A DNA stretch of 33,142 bases from Pelargonium cotyledonis. Lineage: Eukaryota > Streptophyta > Magnoliopsida > Geraniales > Geraniaceae. The stretch spans positions 1 through 33,142 of the forward strand of contig JAYMTA010000256.1 in the NCBI GenBank assembly GCA_036897625.1, read 5' to 3'. Position numbers and translations under genes: made by a program. Below, one piece after another: positions 23,640 through 33,142 of the stretch (its first letter is position 1; each line of letters begins with the position of its first letter). A model generated the notes under the pieces. That model did not search any database, had not been told where the DNA came from, and worked only from the letters and a program-made list of their open reading frames with translations.

Positions 23640-23970
23640 TGGAAATTGGGCTTGATACTCATAACTCAAGTCTTATCCGGGAGGTGGAGGCAATGGCGAT
23701 TAGGGAGGCTATGAGCTGGTGTAGGGATCGGGGGTGGCTCGAAGTTATTTTCGAGTCGGATACGCAAGAAGTGATCGATGCAATCCAATATAGAGGGGAG
23801 GACTTCAATGTGTTTGAACGGATCATTAGTGACATTATCGATCTGTCAAACTACTCATCTCAAGAGTAGTTGTCTAGTTGGGTGGCTTGGGTGGATGCTC
23901 CGGATGTAATTCTTAACATTTTGGTTTCTGATAGTTAATTTATATCGTTGGTTGCTTTAAAAAAGAAAAT
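23640..23970 (+). mobile_element. LINE remnant: RNase H-like fragment
   Basis: The frame around 23670-23869 reads IREVEAMAIREAMSWCRDRG, then WLEVIFESDTQEVIDAIQ, then a DFNVFERIISDI stretch. This matches the C-terminal RNase H-like module found in plant non-LTR retrotransposon-derived proteins (family recognition by eye). A TAG at about 23867 interrupts it, and the frame continues as LSSWVAWVDAPDVILNI. An A-rich tail (TTTAAAAAAGAAAA) follows near 23958. The 5' part of the element is missing, so this is a dead 5'-truncated copy between the BTB gene and PHOT1. Confidence 0.7.
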
Positions 23971-24169
23971 TTGTATTTTTATTAGTTCATGCTCCCACAA
24001 ATTTAAAACAATCCATATGAGTTACTAACATAGCAAAACTTACAAAAAATAATAGTGTTACATTACATACATGGTTTATTGATTTTCTAGTTGAGGTGAA
24101 CAAAAAATATATATAGTCCTAACTGAAATAACAAAATGTCATTTACATTGAAAATGATACAAGAACCTC
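23971..24169 (-). other. PHOT1 3'UTR region
   Basis: AT-rich sequence immediately downstream of the PHOT1 stop codon. No unequivocal AATAAA was assigned. The true 3' end cannot be set from sequence alone. Confidence 0.5.
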
Positions 24170-30551
<6,382 letters not shown>

Positions 30552-30554
30552 TAT

Positions 30555-31550
30555 CTGGAACGATCAATCAGCGATCACTCATCAATTATCTGTGAAATGT
30601 AGGAAATGAAATTAATTAGCACCATAGGTTTGGAATATGTGGATGATAAGTAGATATTAAACAGAATGTACGGTCCATTGGGCACTATGTTAGTGAGGAG
30701 CATGAGGTGTGTTTCCATGGTAGGCCCGATGGGGTCTCGAAGAGTTGCGTGTTAATTTATGTTTTGCAACGCAATGACATTAAGAAAATAACAAACTTGA
30801 TTACTTACTAATGTCGCTCAAAACAGTATACAATTTTGTCACATAAATAAGTGATTCGATTTGAAAGAAAACAAGAACTTATTAGTTGTTGTGTGTAAGT
30901 GTTTCCATTTGTGTGTAGTACATAGTAATGCTAATAAAGTAGTGTCCCACCGACTATATTAATAGAGTTTTTGAAGTTAAAAACACAATGAAATTAAGAA
31001 TTGGGTAAGATATTTTGTATGTGTTTTCATTTTTGTTATGTGGATATTATTGTGTAGTAATGTCACTCCAATAGCAAGAACACAAAATCTATTATATAGA
31101 AAATTCCCATATCCATATATGCCAAAAAAAAAAAAAACTATATAATTAGCTTATTTAATTAATTTAATACTCCATCTGTCTCAAAATGAGTGTCTTGTTT
31201 TCATTTTTTGCAAAAATTAAGAATAACTAGATAATTTAATGTGTTTTCAATATAACCACCACTTTTTCACCTACACCTCATGTGCAAATTTGCCCATGTG
31301 CATAAGTGATAAGGGTAATATGAGGAAAACAATAACATAATAACCTAAAAATAGAAACAAAACACTCATTTTGAGACAAAAAAATTTTGACAAACAATAC
31401 ATTTATTTTGGTACGGATAGAGTATCAATCTTCATTCTTTTCTTTACTACTCTTCTTTTATTTTATTTTTCAAAAAAACAAACATGAAAGTACTGTTGAA
31501 GCATGCAAGATTTGGAAGTACACGTAGTTGCAATTAAAGAAGAAAAGTAC
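30555..31550 (-). other. Predicted 5'UTR intron of PHOT1, 1 kb
   Basis: On the minus strand a donor GCTGAG|GTACTT (exon end 31551) and an acceptor GTTCCAG immediately before ATAATGG (ATG at 30551) define a 996-bp intron that ends three bases before the start codon. Its interior is AT-rich and contains MITE copy 2. A further small leader exon (31606-31551, acceptor TTTTTCAG) and an upstream donor near 31883 are possible. No open frame supports protein coding here. Confidence 0.55.
31170..31422 (-). mobile_element. Stowaway-like MITE, copy 2 (PHOT1 5'UTR intron), inverted relative to copy 1
   Basis: This is a 253-bp element between TA dinucleotides (31168-31169 and 31423-31424). The plus-strand left end is CTCCATCTGTCTCAAAATGA; the right end read inverted is CTCTATCCGTACCAAAATAA. 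Reverse-complemented, it aligns along its length with copy 1 (shared CACTTATGCACATGGGCAAA core), roughly four of five positions by eye. Just inside one end it repeats a terminal-repeat-like sequence (GTCTCAAAATGAGTGTTTTG). Confidence 0.85.
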
Positions 31551-31660
31551 CTCAGCCGATCCAAGAAAGCTAACACCTGAGTTTTGCTGTTCTTGAAGAA
31601 ACCAAACTGAAAAAAAAATTGGACTTCAATTATTGAGAACTGATATCAACAAAGATTGAG

Positions 31661-31681
31661 AAAAAAAAAAAAAAAAAAAAG
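31661..31681. repeat. Poly(A) run upstream of PHOT1
   Basis: An uninterrupted A-run of about 20 nt on the plus strand (poly(T) on the PHOT1 strand). It would fall in a second possible 5'UTR intron, just upstream of the acceptor at 31607. Confidence 0.85.
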
Positions 31682-31997
31682 TTTTTGTATAGTAATGGTG
31701 TTTAGGCTTCTGGTTCTGCCACGACTGGCAGAGGTAGCTAGCTAGAGCTCACATGCCTTGCTCGATTATTTGAATTTGAAGATCAATCATAACAATATGT
31801 TTGCAAACAAAAATTACAGGTCGGCGAAGAGAAACAACAAAGGAAAATTAAAGCAAGAAAGAGGAGTGAGGAGCTGGATTTACATGGAATTGCAGAAACA
31901 GAAGCACAAAACGTCTTCTCAAGCACGTTGAGACTTGCTCTCTCACCCCACCAGTTTTAGCCTTTTGCTTTTCCAATAAAGTAGTAAAGACTCCAAT

Positions 31998-32005
31998 TAT
32001 TTATA
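31998..32005 (-). promoter_or_regulatory. TATA box of PHOT1
   Basis: The minus strand reads TATAAATA in an AT-rich context. It would place transcription start near 31965, at the edge of a CT-rich leader, about 1.4 kb upstream of the ATG because of the predicted leader introns. Confidence 0.5.
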
Positions 32006-33142
32006 GCATATGAAAATCAGGGTTTTATCTCAGTTATTTCAAGAGTATGGTATATTTGTCACAAATTACACTTTTCCTACCAAACAAAGTACATATATAA
32101 CATCACCAAACGCGTTGATCAACGGAGAAGTTGTTTCAGTTTAACAAGAGATATCGAATTCAAGTATCAGATAATGCAGCTGTGTTAAAACTTGCTCGAA
32201 TGATGATTAATTTAACTGTAAAAAAATAATTTAAAAGTGTTAACTACAAATTTACAGACCCGTTCTGAAACTCATGGGTTAGAACCGTAAAAACATACAT
32301 AGATACGAGTGATACTATATAATTTATGTTATGACGTGAAATATTTGTAAATTTATTGTGGAAGACACATTGGAAGAAAAAGGAAAGACACGACAATTCA
32401 GTAGTCGGACGATGTGGAGACAGAGTGGTGAGGTGGCAGAGGATGGGAGTTGGAGTGGGCCCAGGAAATGGCGGGGGCCACAGGTAGGCACCGGAACAAA
32501 CTTTTTTCCTGCATGTTCATTCACTATCCTCATCATATAACTATACGACGACGTTTTGGCTCCATTCTCCCCCATTACTCTGTTCTAGCTGGTCCCTATT
32601 ATGCTTATTGTTACTTATTTTGCATGTTGTTTTGATCATCTCACTTGGTATAGTGCTTCTTGTGTTGTGGCTAGGGTTGTGAACAAGCCCAATCGAAACC
32701 TCAAATCGTTTGGTTTCATTTGTGGCAACCTAATTTTGCATGCAATTTATTCCGCACAATTCTTAGTTAATTTGATATGGTATCGTAAAATTTAGGTTCA
32801 GGATTTGCACTCTACACAACTCAGTTCAAGAACTATTTGTTTAAAACAAGTTCAAATTCAATTTTTTAAATAAAAAAAGAGTTGAAGTTCAACTTTTCTA
32901 ATCACAATTTTTTTAAAATACTCTTCACTCATAGAAACAAAGTCTCATTTTTATAAATACTCATAGAGACTGGGGTGAACAATATAAGTAGATTGTACAA
33001 TATATAGCAAATAAATAACATACATTTTACTAAATAAATTTTGTTGCGTTGAAAAGTAATTAATTATGTTCGAATTAGTTTATTTTATTTTATTTATAAG
33101 CAAACGTACCAATTTAAACTCGAAGCTAAGACTTTAAGAAAG
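32006..33142. other. PHOT1 upstream flank, no gene recognised
   Basis: The stretch is AT-rich with one slightly more GC-rich patch at 32390-32500. Overlapping frames of 60-83 codons on both strands in that patch have no similarity and no splice context. Beyond 32700 it is low-complexity. Distal regulatory elements of PHOT1 may lie here but none can be pointed to. Confidence 0.5.

Overview
The window is nuclear DNA of a flowering plant. Its genes have many short exons with GT-AG introns, AT-rich spacers, SINE/LINE/MITE debris and plant-only families (phototropin, LOB-domain). The protein sequences point to a eudicot; Rosaceae is a guess from the phototropin N-terminus. All splice models were built by hand from open frames, splice sites, phase and family conservation, so they are predictions.

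Layout, left to right. 1-3600 is mostly gene-poor. It holds an A-rich-tailed tract like the 3' end of a LINE (1-540), a tRNA-derived SINE with a perfect 14-bp target-site duplication (965-1145), and exon-like segments of an unidentified, possibly decayed minus-strand gene (1961-3105). At 3622-4344 (minus) is a single-exon gene for a 240-aa Lys-rich, probably nuclear/nucleolar protein. It is divergent from NRPC1 (5285-19224, plus), the largest subunit of RNA polymerase III, rebuilt as 27 coding exons and 1468 aa. Both leaders carry a telo-box (AAACCCTAG). A LOB-domain gene of the LBD23/LBD24 type follows (20353-21173, plus, 2 exons, 154 aa), then a two-exon BTB/POZ gene (21272-23139, minus, 505 aa) and an RNase H-like LINE remnant (about 23640-23970). 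The right third is phototropin 1 (24170-30551, minus), rebuilt as 22 coding exons and 991 aa, with complete LOV1, LOV2 and AGCVIII kinase domains plus likely 5'UTR introns up to a TATA box near 32000. 32006-33142 is AT-rich and without a recognisable gene.

Two observations stand out. First, NRPC1 exon 24 contains an in-frame 21-bp minisatellite encoding about 11 heptads of the type (E/A)KEK(E/V)EG. This puts roughly 75 residues of Lys/Glu repeat into a region of Pol III subunit 1 that is short and non-repetitive in the Arabidopsis protein as I remember it. Second, two related Stowaway-like MITEs of about 253 bp lie in opposite orientation in the two introns flanking PHOT1 coding exons 1-2. 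The pre-mRNA could therefore fold into a long intramolecular duplex, a layout known to favour exon circularisation or small-RNA production.

The genes do not form an operon-like unit. The only functional pairing suggested is the divergent Lys-rich protein/NRPC1 pair, both with telo-boxes as is common in ribosome-biogenesis and translation-related plant genes.
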